64,000 bases of DNA from Bacidia rubella (taxonomy: Eukaryota > Ascomycota > Lecanoromycetes > Lecanorales > Ramalinaceae), in NCBI GenBank assembly GCA_032158265.1, contig JAVTIF010000008.1, positions 1,302,001 to 1,366,000 on the forward strand. Reading direction: 5' to 3'. Below are positions 10,075-20,968 of the stretch, piece by piece. How positions within the stretch are numbered: the stretch's first letter is position 1; the number at the start of each line of letters is the position of its first letter. The notes below the pieces were generated by a model that saw only the letters and a program-made list of their open reading frames with translations, did no database searches and had not been told where the DNA came from. The translations under genes and the position numbers were made by a program.

Positions 10075-10807
10075 ATGACTATGCTCAGCGTTAACGGAAG
10101 GCACAATTTGCCGACACCACCATCTATGGATTTTGCCAACAAAGACTCTGTCAAACAGATACATGGAGCCTTGGCCTCACATCATCATCGCCACATGTGG
10201 ATTATCACCGGACCGGCTGGGTGCGGTAAGAGTACTGTTGCTCAGTACCTTGCGCAAGAGCTCTCAATCCCTTACGTTGAAGGTGACGATGTGAGTTCGC
10301 CGTCCCTGATGATCCAATGCATATTTGATTGATTAGCACTCACAGTACCATTCCGAACCCAACAAACAGAAGATGTCACAAGGCCAAGCACTGACCGACC
10401 AAGATCGATGGGATTGGTTGATTCAGCTCCGTGAAACAGCTACCAACCGCCTCTCTCCTTCCAAATCCTCCCAGACCAAAGCCCACGATGGTGTGGTAGT
10501 CACGTGCTCGGCTCTCAAAAGACGGTACAGAGATGTCATAAGAGTCGCAGCATATCATGACAACGACGTAATGGTACATTTCATCTTCCTTAAAGCCGAC
10601 GAAGCCGTGTTGCTTGCTCGTGTGAATGGGAGGAAGGGCCACTTCATGAAGAGCACAATGGTGCGTTCGCAAATGGAGCTGCTAGAAGAGCCCGACATGC
10701 AGGAGCAGGGCAAAGACGTCCTCGAAGTCCATTGCGGGGGTAGTCTGACCGAGGTTCAGAAGGAGGTGGTTAAGACCGTCAGAGAAGCTCTTGCCGACGA
10801 TCAATAA
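10075..10807 (+). CDS. Gluconokinase (two exons)
   Basis: Exons 10075-10290 and 10346-10807, with a 55-nt intron (gtgagt...cacag). The protein is about 225 aa. The P-loop is complete (WIITGPAGCGKSTVAQYLA). The splice joins VEGDD to YHSEPNKQKMSQGQALTDQDRWDWL, the diagnostic gluconokinase sequence in which the Asp and the loop bind gluconate. VVTCSALKRRYRDVIR and the RxNGRKGHFMKSTMVRSQ lid follow. It phosphorylates D-gluconate to 6-phosphogluconate, feeding the pentose phosphate pathway, in the cytosol. I chose the ATG at 10075 because the upstream continuation of the frame has only a GTG; an ATG at 10081 is also possible. Confidence 0.93.
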
Positions 10808-11356
10808 AGATTGCTTGTTGGTGAGACGGTTCTTTCCGCCGGCTTCTGAGTGATGGAGAATCACGATTCACTTTCATCCAGTCTTTTTTGAGCGATCATT
10901 CAAGGTGTTCCAAAAAAGGGTTATTGCATTGGGACAACGCTTTGGCGAAAAGCAGGTATGGTGTGCAGGTGTTTGTAAAAACTTCGGTAGCGCTTGCTTC
11001 ATGCATTCTGTCGGAAATACTCGGGCATGTACTAGTGGGAGCTGGAAGATTTCTGAAGTCGGGGATCCATGGTGGGCTAACTGACGGCAAGACGGTGCAG
11101 CAGAACTCATGCACGAAGTTCTCTGGTATGGCGCTAAGCTTTTGATATGCGTACCAATGGGTTCATTCCTCAGCGCTACTGCATGATCTGCGGGGCAAAC
11201 CAATCTGATTGCAAAGAGCATCACGAGTATCTGCAATGAACACTCAGGCATACTAAACAACATAGGAACGCCGTCCGCGCTTCCATAACCCATAAAGGCG
11301 TTAGAACCATTATCATGTCACGCTCACTGATGCATGCGCTTACCCCACTCATTCCT
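10808..11356. other. Convergent intergenic region
   Basis: About 550 bp between the gluconokinase and LURP-one-like stops. No gene or repeat recognised. Confidence 0.45.
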
Positions 11357-12006
11357 TTACTTATCATTCTCCCTCTCATCCAGGCACACACAGATGGCAG
11401 CCATGAGTACTAGATCCACACCTGGAGCGCAGTTCACATAGTACGTCTGCTTATCGCTGAAGATCTGCCCGAAGTTCATGAAATTCCTTGAGATGGTGGC
11501 AACTGGACGCCCTTGCAGCGTTACCTCAGCAGATCGATCGAACCAGTCGCCCTTCAGGTCCAGTGTCATAGTCTGATTTGTGGCAGCGTTGATGAAAGAG
11601 ATGGTCGATTTGGACGATAGCACTATGCGCAACTAATCAGCCCCAAGCCTCCAGCACGAAAGAGCTTGATAAACATACAGCTAAACTTTCCCTTCACCTC
11701 GAACAACTGTTTCCCATCTGGACTCTCCCCAATAAACGACTTGGCTAGCGCAAGTAGCTTGTTCTTCAGGTGAAAGAGCTCCCTGCCAGATGGATCCGTG
11801 AAGATCTTCCGCGCGCTGATGCTCATCACTTTGCCCTTGCACTTGCAGACCTCACGGCCGTTGACGTCTGTGATGCTGAAGTCATCGCCCGTGATGCTCC
11901 CGCTAAACATGCCTTTCTCTTTCATTTTGAGTGTTACAGGGTGGGGCTGGCAGAAGTTGGCGAAGATGCCCAAGGGCGGGTTGAAGGGTTGGAGGGGGGC
12001 TGCCAT
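11357..12006 (-). CDS. LURP-one-related / tubby-C2-like protein (two exons)
   Basis: Exons 12006-11679 and 11622-11357 give 197 aa. The 56-nt intron (gtatgt...gcatag) joins KGKFS to LLSSKSTISFINAAT in frame; the nearer AG would shift the frame. The fold signature of the LURP-one/DUF567 family is clear: repeated beta segments MFSGSITGDDFSITDVNGRE, GKVMSISARKIFTDPSGREL, then LDLKGDWFDRSAEVTLQGRP and a hydrophobic C-terminal helix near DLVLMAAICVCLDERE. These are 12-stranded barrels around a helix, related to Tubby and scramblases. The fungal function is unknown to me; membrane lipid binding is the usual suggestion. It is divergent from PUF6. Confidence 0.88.
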
Positions 12007-12573
12007 GGTGATGGTTGTGGGTTGTGACTGAGAGGTGGGAGATTGTTCGTAGTATTCAAGAGCACGAGGAGGAAGAGAGCGTCCGACAATATATACACGT
12101 AGCAATGGGGGATGAAACGGAATGGAAGATGGGAGCGGTTCTTTGTCCTTAAGTACACACTCCAGGCCCCCCCTCAGCTCTGCTTGGCGTCACGCAGCCC
12201 GCAGGCGCAATGGGACCAGTCCACGAATTGTAGTCACGCCACAACAAGCGCAGCTGTGAACCGTGCATGCATAGTCCATGCTTAGTGATAGATTAGGCTT
12301 TCAATTGGCTTTGATTACACTCACAACAGTTTCATTCATTCAGCTATAGGATGGTAGCGTGGGATTTACATGGTACACCAATCCTTAACTAGGAGCATTC
12401 GACGAGGATGGGTAAAGTCAAGAACTCCATGCTATTTTTAGAATAGAGGATCATTGCGGCTTAGCGCAGGGCTTCGACATCCAGGGCCAAGAGTTTTTGA
12501 CCAGGCCCACTACGCAGAAAAGAACGGAAAAATAAACTTGAAGCTCTTAGTTGAAGCTGCAGATTCTCCTACT
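12007..12573. promoter_or_regulatory. Divergent promoter region, LURP-one-like / PUF6
   Basis: 567 bp between two outward start codons. No gene seen. Confidence 0.45.
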
Positions 12574-14819
12574 ATGACGCCAATCAAACGCAAAGCTCCC
12601 TTATCCAATGTTACTAGTATCAAGAAGGCGAAGAAAGAAGTGCCGCCAGAAGTGAAAAGTGAAGAGAGTGCAACGGACTCGAATGGCGAAGACAGCGATA
12701 CTATAAGCTGGACTTCGGAAGATAAAACAGGAGGCGAAAGCTACTGGGATGACGAAGGGCCTCTGGATGACTCGAAAATTGCGGAAACCGCATTTGATTC
12801 CGATCCTATAGTGGAATCCGATACAGCTTCATCCAGTGGTGCTGAGGGTTTCAGCTGGCCTTCGGACGAAGAGCAGGATACTGAAGGCCAGTTTGAAGGT
12901 TTGCCAAACTCAGGCGAGGACGAAGAAGAAGATGGTGGAGTTGAAATAGTCGCAGCAAAAGAGAGGGCGAAGAAGGATAAGAAGCTAGGAGCGCAAGATG
13001 GGGGATTGAGTGCGTTACGGATTCAAACTGACAGCGTGCTATGACTGATAATTGTGTAGGCTCATCACGAGAAGCTCATGCAAAGCAAAAAGAAACAGCA
13101 AAGGAGCGCAAGGCTGCGAAGCCCAACGCAGACTCTATAGCAAGGACTAAGCAGCTGTGGGAAAGGTTACGCAGAAAGTCGCACGTGCCGATAGCAGAAC
13201 GCAACAAGCTCGTTGCAGAACTCTTTGAGATCATATCTGGTCATGTTCATGACTTCGTCTTCAAACACGACTCTGTCAGGGTCGTTCAGACCGCCGTCAA
13301 GTATGGCAAGCCGGAGCAGCGCAGAATGATTGCGCAAGAGCTCAAGGGTGGATTCAGGAGCCTAACTGAAAGCAAGTATGCGAAATTTCTCGTTGGAAAG
13401 CTACTATCTTATGGGGACGACGAGATCAGGGATATGGTTGTTCCAGAATTCTACGGCCATGTCCGGCAGATGATCAAGCACCCGGAGGCAGCTTGGATCC
13501 TTGATGATGTCTACCGAGGTGCATGCAAGGCAGATCAGAAAGCTGCTCTATTGAGAGAATGGTACGGCCCTGAGTTCGCAATCTTCAGGACGCGGGAGGA
13601 TCAGTCACCAACGGCTGATCTAGAAACCCTCTTGGGCCAGAACCCGGAAAAGAGAAAACCAATCATGCATTATCTCCGTGAACTCATCAATCTTTTGATA
13701 CAAAAGAAGACTGCAGCTTTCACTCTCTTGCATGACGCCATGTTGCAGTACTATTTTAATCTCCAATCAGGTAGCGAGGAAGCCGCTGAGTTCATTGAGC
13801 TGCTGAAAGGTGACGAAGAGGGCGACCTCCTGAAGAACCTTGCTTTCACTAAGCCCGGAGCCCGTCTTGTATGCCTCGCATTGTCATATGGAAACGCCAA
13901 AGATCGCAAATATATACTCCGCAGTTACCGAAATACCATTCAAATGATGGCTTACGACAACCACGCGCACCAGATACTGCTGACGGCATTCGATGTTATT
14001 GATGATACAGTCCTCACAATCAAGACCATCCTGCCTGAATTGCTTGGTGGTGACAACTCGATGGAGCTCAAGACGCAAGATGTGCTCAGCGCAATCAACC
14101 ATGTTAATGCTCGTATCCCATTGCTGTATCTCTTTGCCGGTAGCTCGAGAGGTATTATCCCAAAACCCTCCCTCAAGCTCATAGATGAGGTTCACGCGAT
14201 CCGCAAGACCAGCTCGAAGAAGGATCCAGATACCCGACGCTCTGAACTCTTGAAGGCGATGTCACCTCCGTTACTGCGGCTCATCGCCGGCTCGGCTGCT
14301 GACATAGTGACCACCTCCTACGGATGCCAGTTTGTATCCGAGGTTCTGCTCGCCAGGTCCCAACCCGATCTTGAGGCTCGAAAAATAGCGGCGGCAGCAA
14401 TTGTCGAGCTGCTTAACTCTCCAGAAGCTCGGGCTGCGCTCAAAGAGCCCTCCGCGAGGCGAATGCTAAGAAATCTCACACAAGGTGGCCATTTCAACCC
14501 GACTACCAAGATGGTGTATCAGCTAGACCCACCCCTGAATTTTGATGAGATGCTCTACAAAGCTATCGAAGATGACATTGTAGAATGGGCAGTAAGTGAA
14601 AACTCGTTCGTAGTCGTTGCCATGATGGAATCGAAGGATTTCAAGAACAAGGCGGACCTCAAAAAGAAACTCAAGGCTGGCAAGCGGAGAATTAAAGATG
14701 CATCGAAAGATCGATTGGATGCTAGCACAGATATCGAAGGCGGCGGCAAAGCCAAAAAGGCATTGGGAGGAAGAGGCAATGCTGGGGCGAAGATATTGAT
14801 TCAAGGATTGAACGAGTGA
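12574..14819 (+). CDS. PUF6: Pumilio-family nucleolar protein Puf6 (two exons)
   Basis: Exons 12574-13009 and 13060-14819 with a 50-nt intron (gtgcgt...gtgtag); 731 aa. Residues 1-145 are acidic and disordered with basic patches. The rest is the Puf6/PUM3 fold: AERNKLVAELFEIISGHVHDF, HDSVRVVQTAVKYG, KYAKFLVGKLLSYGDDEIR, then a CPL domain in the C-terminal half. Puf6 acts in 60S ribosome assembly (7S pre-rRNA processing with Loc1) and in ASH1 mRNA repression in yeast. The C terminus is Lys-rich (KKKLKAGKRRIK), likely for nucleolar retention. The ATG at 12574 is chosen because upstream codons of the frame lack another Met in good context. Confidence 0.92.
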
Positions 14820-16354
14820 CCTCTTGCTCTCACACGCGCAAAGCGTCAAAGCGGCTAGAAATAACAGACCCGATGCAAGTCTTTTAGCGTCGGCTATGCA
14901 GTACGCTGGTATAATCAAGAGCTTCTACTCGATCACGAGGACTGTAGAAGTCGTTCAACTTATGAACAAGCTCACCTTGCCCACTGAATATGGACAACAA
15001 GTCAGTGTGTATTGAGCAGTCAACCCACCTACCTAAAAGCATGACCTTGTATGCATAACTCTTCTATGTGCGTCTCAGCGTAGCGATTTGAAGCCTTCGA
15101 CTCCCTTGCTCAAGCTTCCTCATTACGATCAACGTAACAGTGACCAATGTCGCTGCGCTCGACCGCGATACCCCTATCGACTAAGAAGATCCTTTAGAAC
15201 TCTTGATGCGATGCATGCTTTAGCTCTCAAATGGGACTTTCGTGTGAACCTGCAATCTGCCTACTGTTGGGGCAAAACAGCTGCCCAGTCAGAACGAAAT
15301 ATTTTGTTTGGAAGCGCTATACCTTTTAGTCCGACTCTGCCTCCAAACTTCTTTACTTTTCACACGAGATCACGGCAAAGTCGCATTTCGACATATGCTG
15401 ACTGCTCGAGAGCCCAGAGGTGAAGTCTCAATCCCAGTTAGAATGTGTCGCAGACGGGCGGTCTTCTGATATTGCCCCATTGGGGCACTCTGGGCATCCC
15501 CAACGCAGCAAAAGGAAAGAACATGCCAACTCCTTATGGTCAGTGGCCAACCCTTTAGGAGAACGACCCAGATTTGGACTTGGGGTCCGTTATACGAAAG
15601 CGCTTCAGAAGGGATGCCTTGCAGATAGCCCAAAAGACATTTGAATTGCTACGACCAATTTAGGTAAAGTCTGAATCGTCTGTTATTCTTTAGCCATCCA
15701 TTTTCAAGGCTGTCTTTGAGAGCGTATAGAGCCAAAAGCCACATCGTGATTACCAGCATATAAGATAGTGCGGCGCTAGTACTACTCTTTGATGCCGATT
15801 GATAAGACACCACTTCAAAAGAGCATGTCCGCGTCGATGTTGCGTAGTGAGTATGAAAATGACAAACGAACATACATTGAGCTACTATGGTCTGTCAACG
15901 CAAAGACTTCCAAGATTTTCATACGAACGCGCTCTCACACCAACATGACCCCAAGGGTCAGCGGTTCATCACTTATAGTGTTGGCTCTACACATTCCTCA
16001 CCTACTCTAACGCACTACGCCTCAATACTCCATCTCTACCCTATGAGCGAATATTATACCTCGTTATGTTGCTACGTCTCGGCTCGGTTTGGTATTGGCT
16101 TGACTGTCTCTTGTGAAATGCAGTCTCCCGAAATTGACACTTTATACCCAAACCCTTCGTTTTGAGCTGGAGCATACCTTGTTGTGATACGAGACACTAT
16201 CGCCACTGACCTAGGTGCAGGGTATATAAATCCGCTATGGTGAAGCTAGACGTTTTAGTATCCAAAAATTTTCTATAGAACGCACAACATACGAAACCCA
16301 TGATGAAGGATCGATAGACTTGAAATCACAGCTGCGCTGGTCAGCTTTCCGAAA
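14820..16354. other. Gene-poor region
   Basis: About 1.5 kb with only short scattered frames and no family signal on either strand. A TATA-like gtatataaat lies near 16220, about 130 bp before the candidate small gene at 16355. Confidence 0.4.
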
Positions 16355-16683
16355 ATGCATCTCAAGCACGTCTTTGTACATTTGTCCATTGGAATTCTGA
16401 GCATCATTGATACCACTACTTCTTCTTTGGCACGTGGTGAAAGAACACTCCCTGTCAAGAGCCAGCCGTATCTTGATCGCATTTCAGCCGACAAACGAGG
16501 TATATCTTTAGCTCTATCATCAATCAGACGACCGCAGAGACCAACCAGGCAAATCGCGACCTTAGCTACCCGGTCTTACGCCAACCAGACCTGAGTCTAG
16601 ACTACAGGTTTAACGATCCCGATGTCAAATTGCCGTGGGATCTAACGCAGGAATTCTTTCATGGTTTTGCAAGCGGGCTTTAG
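16355..16683 (+). CDS. Possible small secreted protein (two exons), or relic
   Basis: Exon 1 at 16355-16499 starts MHLKHVFVHLSIGILSII, a short hydrophobic leader that could be a signal peptide. Splicing at gtatat (16500) to an accgcag acceptor (16537) gives a 38-nt intron and joins ISADKR to ETNQANRDLSYPVLRQPDL, ending LPWDLTQEFFHGFASGL then TAG; 96 aa in all. A Lys-Arg pair sits at the join, as in Kex2 sites. The intron is shorter than most here and the leader is weak. The same frame stays mostly open past the stop, so this may be the 5' part of a decayed gene. Confidence 0.28.
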
Positions 16684-17110
16684 GATTCTTTAGGGAACTT
16701 GCGTAGGCGCGCTCGCAGACGACGTCCCAACCTTGCCATTGTGGACATTGAGCCGATTGAAGACGCCCCTTTGTACACTTCAAACCGTGCGGCAGGAGAC
16801 GTTATTGAAACCCTCGAACAGACCATCAACATGGATGGGGATAAATGTTGAGCTCTAACATTCAGAATTCGACACCATCGTTCGGATGTTGTGTTGAAGG
16901 GATTACTCAAACCTCCTGCTCTTAGTCCTCCCTTGAATTCACCCCATCCAACTTCGAAACGTGATACCGCCATCATTCCCAGCCTCAGTGAAAGAAGCCT
17001 TCCAGCACCAGCCGACCAAATCATGGCACAGGCATGCCCGTTGTGAACGAGCCGTGGGTCTGATTCCAGAGCCAATTCAATACCTCTCCCAACTGCTTCG
17101 ACCCTAACCT
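16684..17110 (+). pseudogene. Possible decayed reading frame
   Basis: Continuing the frame of the candidate small gene past its TAG, about 140 further codons are interrupted by only three stops (after MDGDKC, after AQACPL and after TASTLT). Stretches such as RPNLAIVDIEPIEDAPLYTS look protein-like. No family recognised. It may be a gene broken by point mutation, or chance. Confidence 0.2.
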
Positions 17111-18063
17111 AGCCGAGGGCTTCCTAAACAAATACGTCCGTAAATCATCGCTAGAAGAGTCTCGCTGCCATGCCAAGTCAAATCCGTTTTCAGATATCAG
17201 TATCGGGTTTACCGGTCTGGACTTGGTTCCTAGTACGATCACCTTCGAGCAAGCCATGAATGTAATCAACACTCTGAGAGTATGAGTTGCACATCCGCTC
17301 ATTGCGACGGCTTCAAGCTCTACCACCGCAGATGAAGACGCAGGGCCATTGGTGACTGGTCATCTCATCGGTCGTGGCCAGCCTCTACCGGCACGTCACA
17401 GGAAATCGGAAAGAAGTATTAAGATATCTATCTGATTTTCTCGAATTTTTTCGTGAGGCTGTCAGTTCAGTTGATGAGATTCTGTAGAGTCATGAGGATG
17501 TTTTCTTTTGCGTCAAATCGACGCATAAGGCCATTTCAATATGCTATAGAGCTGCAGAGGCGCCGAATGGATTGAGGGGGTCAAATTGGGTCAAGGACCC
17601 ATGGCAGTTGTTGACGAGGACAGCGGATTCCAAAGTTTACCTGTCTGAGGTAGACTGCCTTGGTACTAATTGGTTCACTGCTCTGACTTGGCTTTAAAAA
17701 AATATCTAATATTCTTCATGTTCGACTGATGTCGACCGTGCCACCGGACATTTTCCTTCTTGCCGCGGCCGCCTGCAAATTCAGTGTCGCTAGCAGCGGG
17801 TAAATGCTGCAAATCCTGAGTGAATGATACTCCTTCACCGCCTCCTGCCCCACTCCTGATGGAATTGCTCCCTTTTCCAAACGGCAAGAGCAAAGAGCGA
17901 GTCACGTAATCTGAGGTGGGATGTAAACCCATGACCTCTGACTATCGAAACGATGCGCATGGCTTTTTTGCTAGGCGTTTCTAATGCCCTGCCGCTCCCC
18001 TATCTCACGGAAGACCAGAACATGGTCGAGGCGGCATCGTATGAGGCAAAAAGAATGTCGTTT
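17111..18063. other. Gene-poor region with one degenerate tRNA-like 3' half
   Basis: No gene seen. Near 17890-17960 the minus strand reads a T-arm-like hairpin (atgggtttacatcccac) after an anticodon-like stem, resembling the end of a decayed tRNA. Confidence 0.3.
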
Positions 18064-18217
18064 TGCCAGGACTTGGATTCGAACCAAGGGTTTCAGGACC
18101 CAGTTCCAGTCGCCCGAAAGAGGTCAATCAAACCAGTGATCACAAGAATCTGCACACTCCCGAAGGCAGCCTGGTAAGCGCTTGAGTCTGCTGTGTTAGC
18201 CACTACACCATCCTGGC
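18064..18217 (-). ncRNA. tRNA-like element 1 (long internal insert)
   Basis: On the minus strand the ends form a perfect 7-bp acceptor stem, GCCAGGA with TCCTGGC, plus a discriminator A. The 5' side has a D-arm GTGT/ACAC with A-box TGGTGTAGTGGC. The 3' side has a perfect T-arm CTTGG-TTCGAAT-CCAAG, matching the B-box. A T5 run about 15 nt downstream could stop RNA polymerase III. The middle is about 110 nt, far more than a tRNA anticodon arm, so this is either a tRNA gene with a long insert or a tRNA-derived element. The loop after the D-arm shows CTCAAGC, which would give anticodon CAA, but the anticodon stem pairs poorly. I do not assign an amino acid. Confidence 0.5.
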
Positions 18218-18432
18218 TTGCTTGTTGACGTCTTGATTGCAATTCATATATATGAACATTGTCAGCCTGCCGGATTTTCTTATTCAAGGCTAGTCATTCT
18301 GTGTTTTGAAAAATTAGAGACGCCATACATCAGTCATAAAAGTCGTTTAGTGCTAGGCCGTCTATTACTTTCCCCACAAAAAAACAACGATCAAGATACG
18401 ACCGAAGAATCGAGAGCACAAACAAATCTGTT

Positions 18433-18623
18433 TGCTGGGAGCAGGAATCGAACCTGCGTTTTCAGAAGTCATGTCGACCGGCCGGTCTAATAGCGTAACA
18501 TCTCTGCCTGTGGGCGTAGAGAAACAGCGTTGACCCAACCAGTTGCTCATAAGAGCTGGTACACCCGAAGGCACCCTGGCTAATGGTAGATTTCTGATGT
18601 GCTAGCCATCACACTATCCCAGC
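18433..18623 (-). ncRNA. tRNA-like element 2 (homologue of element 1)
   Basis: Same architecture as the element 215 bp away: acceptor stem GCTGGGA with TCCCAGC, D-arm GTGT/GCAC, T-arm GCAGG-TTCGATT-CCTGC, all fully paired. A TCAGA/TCTGA pair sits where the anticodon stem should be. It shares the internal core CAGGxTGCCTTCGGG with element 1. Where the two differ in the acceptor and T stems, both sides of each pair change together. The insert is about 145 nt. No clear Pol III terminator follows. Confidence 0.48.
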
Positions 18624-19702
18624 TGCTTTGATATTTGTCTGTTCACAATCCTCAAAGATGAAGTTTTCGCAAGTAACGACTCTCAAAAAGAAGAGAACGA
18701 CTATAAAGTTTGATACTGCTTAGGAGAGGGCTGGACTCGGGCCTTGGATCACATGCTTGCTCCTACATTGGTGAGCTGAAAGGCTGTTCCGGCCAGACAA
18801 GTGTTGCCTTTCTCTCAACCGCCAGCCGGGACGTTTCCACAGATATCCTGAAACCTTTGACCAAGAGTTGAAGGTAGGCTTGAAACGGACGAGATCTACG
18901 GATGATACCCATATGATTCAGGCCAGTAAACCACAATTTCGTACTAGCATGTGCACGAAAATCCACTCTTTACCTCACCTTGTCCCTCTCTCCACCATTT
19001 CTCAGTTATCTTTTCATATCCCCCAATCACCTTACCTTTGAATCAAACCAAAGAAGAAGAAGAAGAAGAAGAAGGGCAAGAGTGATGTAAATTACCCTAT
19101 CACTGGGTGGCCCCAGCTCTCATTCAACGGATGGTCCACTTGAATATACAATCTGCAGTCCTTTAGACGCCCTGATAATGGCATGGATGACTTGAACCTG
19201 GCGTGTTACCATCACAGCACCTGAGTTCGGTCCGGTGGATGAAGCAAGGACTCCAACTATTCTACGGGTTTGCAGAGCAATGCACGAGCACTCTGAATGT
19301 GACTTTAACAGACCCTTCTAATGGCAATAATCAAGAGTCGAAGCAGGGGGAGACACAAATCCATAGAGTCCTAGATGAGGAGAAAACACATGGTTTGAGA
19401 TCTGCCAAGATTGAAAACTAAGAGCTGGTAAAAACTGCGCTTGGAGACGATTGCACCCCAGCACATGTAGGTTCATTAATCATATGTGTATACCGTAGGA
19501 GTTTTCATGGAGCGAGTCTCCCCTGCCCCCCCGTTGCAAATCTGTCAAGGGTTCTTAGCCTTACTACACTTGACAGCTCCTGCAAAGCTAAGTGTTTCTC
19601 GAGACTGAGCATGTTTAAGATCCCCTGCTGTGGTAGCATGCAAGTCTGCATGTCATGTTACCATAGCGTTCTGCTTCCGATGTCCATGCCGCTTCCTTCA
19701 TT
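18624..19702. other. Gene-poor region with tRNA-like fragments and a trinucleotide repeat
   Basis: Minus-strand fragments resembling a T-arm (about 18725-18760) and a D-arm plus anticodon arm (about 19175-19215, gtgatggtaacac then ttcaagt) look like further degenerate copies of the tRNA-like family. An AAG microsatellite (about eight units) lies at 19051-19073. No gene seen. Confidence 0.35.
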
Positions 19703-20968
19703 TCAAGCATTTAACCCATTGATGCTCGCCGTACCCAAACTCAAGCGTTTCTGTTTCTTCTGCAGCTTCCTCGGCGCTCGATTCTCACCAACACCCCTCC
19801 CTGCTTGCGCAGACTCGAGGTCGGTGCTCTGCCTCGACGTGTTCAAAGTCCCTGGCTTCAGGATCTCGAATCCCGAGTTGATCTTTCTGACGACTTGAGA
19901 CTGGCGTTGCGGATCGAATGGGCGGATGGGTTGGGTATGATCATCATGGTGGGTAAGCCCACCGCTGTTTAGGACTTGCTGTTGATACTTGGTATGATCG
20001 CCACTGTTTTCAAGTGGGACTAAGCCGTTGAGATGGGACGCAGGGAAAGCTTCGTCCATTGAGTTGCGCTCAGTGGTTGGTGTGAGGAAAGGGTTGCTTT
20101 CATGTGATGTTCGAGAGGGACTAGGGGAGGGCTTGAATGCTGAAGGGTGAAGAAGGCCGCCATTTGGTGGGGTTGGAGTTCTAGATGAGCGACGAGTAAC
20201 TTCGTGATCGTCAACGCTCGAGCCGGACGAGCTTGCATAAGGTGAAGGAGCGAGTGTGTTAGTTGGCTGCGTCTTCGCTCGAGCCTCCAGTTTGGCCACG
20301 ACATCTGTGGGGTCGGCAGCAGTGTGAGAGTTGCTGAAGCGCAGACCAGAAGAGCGGCGAGGCTGATACGTAGGCCGCCTTGCCCGAGACGCATCATTCG
20401 GGTTTGAGTTAGAGGGACGGGGCTGATGTTCTGCAGGCCACCTCACTTCGGGCTGGATGATCGTAGGGGTGTCTGAAACGACGCTTGAGGCTCTGTCAGA
20501 CGATTCAAACGGATTCTTCGCTTTGATTGTTGTGGCAGATAGTGTTGGACTGCCAGGTACACTAGGCATTGGCGTGTTGATTTTCGAGTTCCATACCCCT
20601 TCGACCACCACGCCCTTCTCTAACGCCCGAACTCCGAAGGGAACTTCTTTGCCTCTGCCCCGCCTAACACTTGCTGAATGTTGCATTTCGCGTCGCATGG
20701 CAATTTTGTTTGCTCGAAGTTGGGTGTATTTGCGAAGCCGCCAGTGATTGTACGTCAGCTTCAGGCATCCTAGGCCAATTGCGATGACCTAGATGTGTAA
20801 GAGAAGTTATCACGAACAAGCTCCTAGCTTTACTTACAATTCCTAAGGCGAGAACCTGGTACATGCGTCAGTGTTCGAAGAGTGTGGGAAGGTTGAGAGC
20901 ACGGTGTGGATACTCACGAAACACATCTTCTCCCAGAGCTGCCATGAGTTCCAGAACGCAATCGCCAT
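19703..20968 (-). CDS. Single-pass membrane protein with long disordered tail (three exons)
   Basis: Exons 20968-20918, 20855-20838 (an 18-nt micro-exon) and 20788-19703; 384 aa. The join gives WEKMCF-VLALGI-VIAIGLGCLKLTY, one transmembrane helix at about residues 12-34, followed by the basic segment NHWRLRKYTQLR. The rest is Ser/Pro-rich, disordered and ends in a basic patch (RKLQKKQKRLSLG). The hydrophobic helix exists only after splicing, which supports the micro-exon. I rec all conserved fungal proteins of this layout but know no function. Type III topology with a cytosolic tail is inferred from the positive-inside rule. Confidence 0.75.

Noticed and set aside
18064..18217. Ordinary tRNA-Leu(CAA)
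   Set aside because: The CTCAAGC loop suggests it, but there is no convincing long variable arm, the anticodon stem pairs poorly and the insert is far too long for the usual intron.
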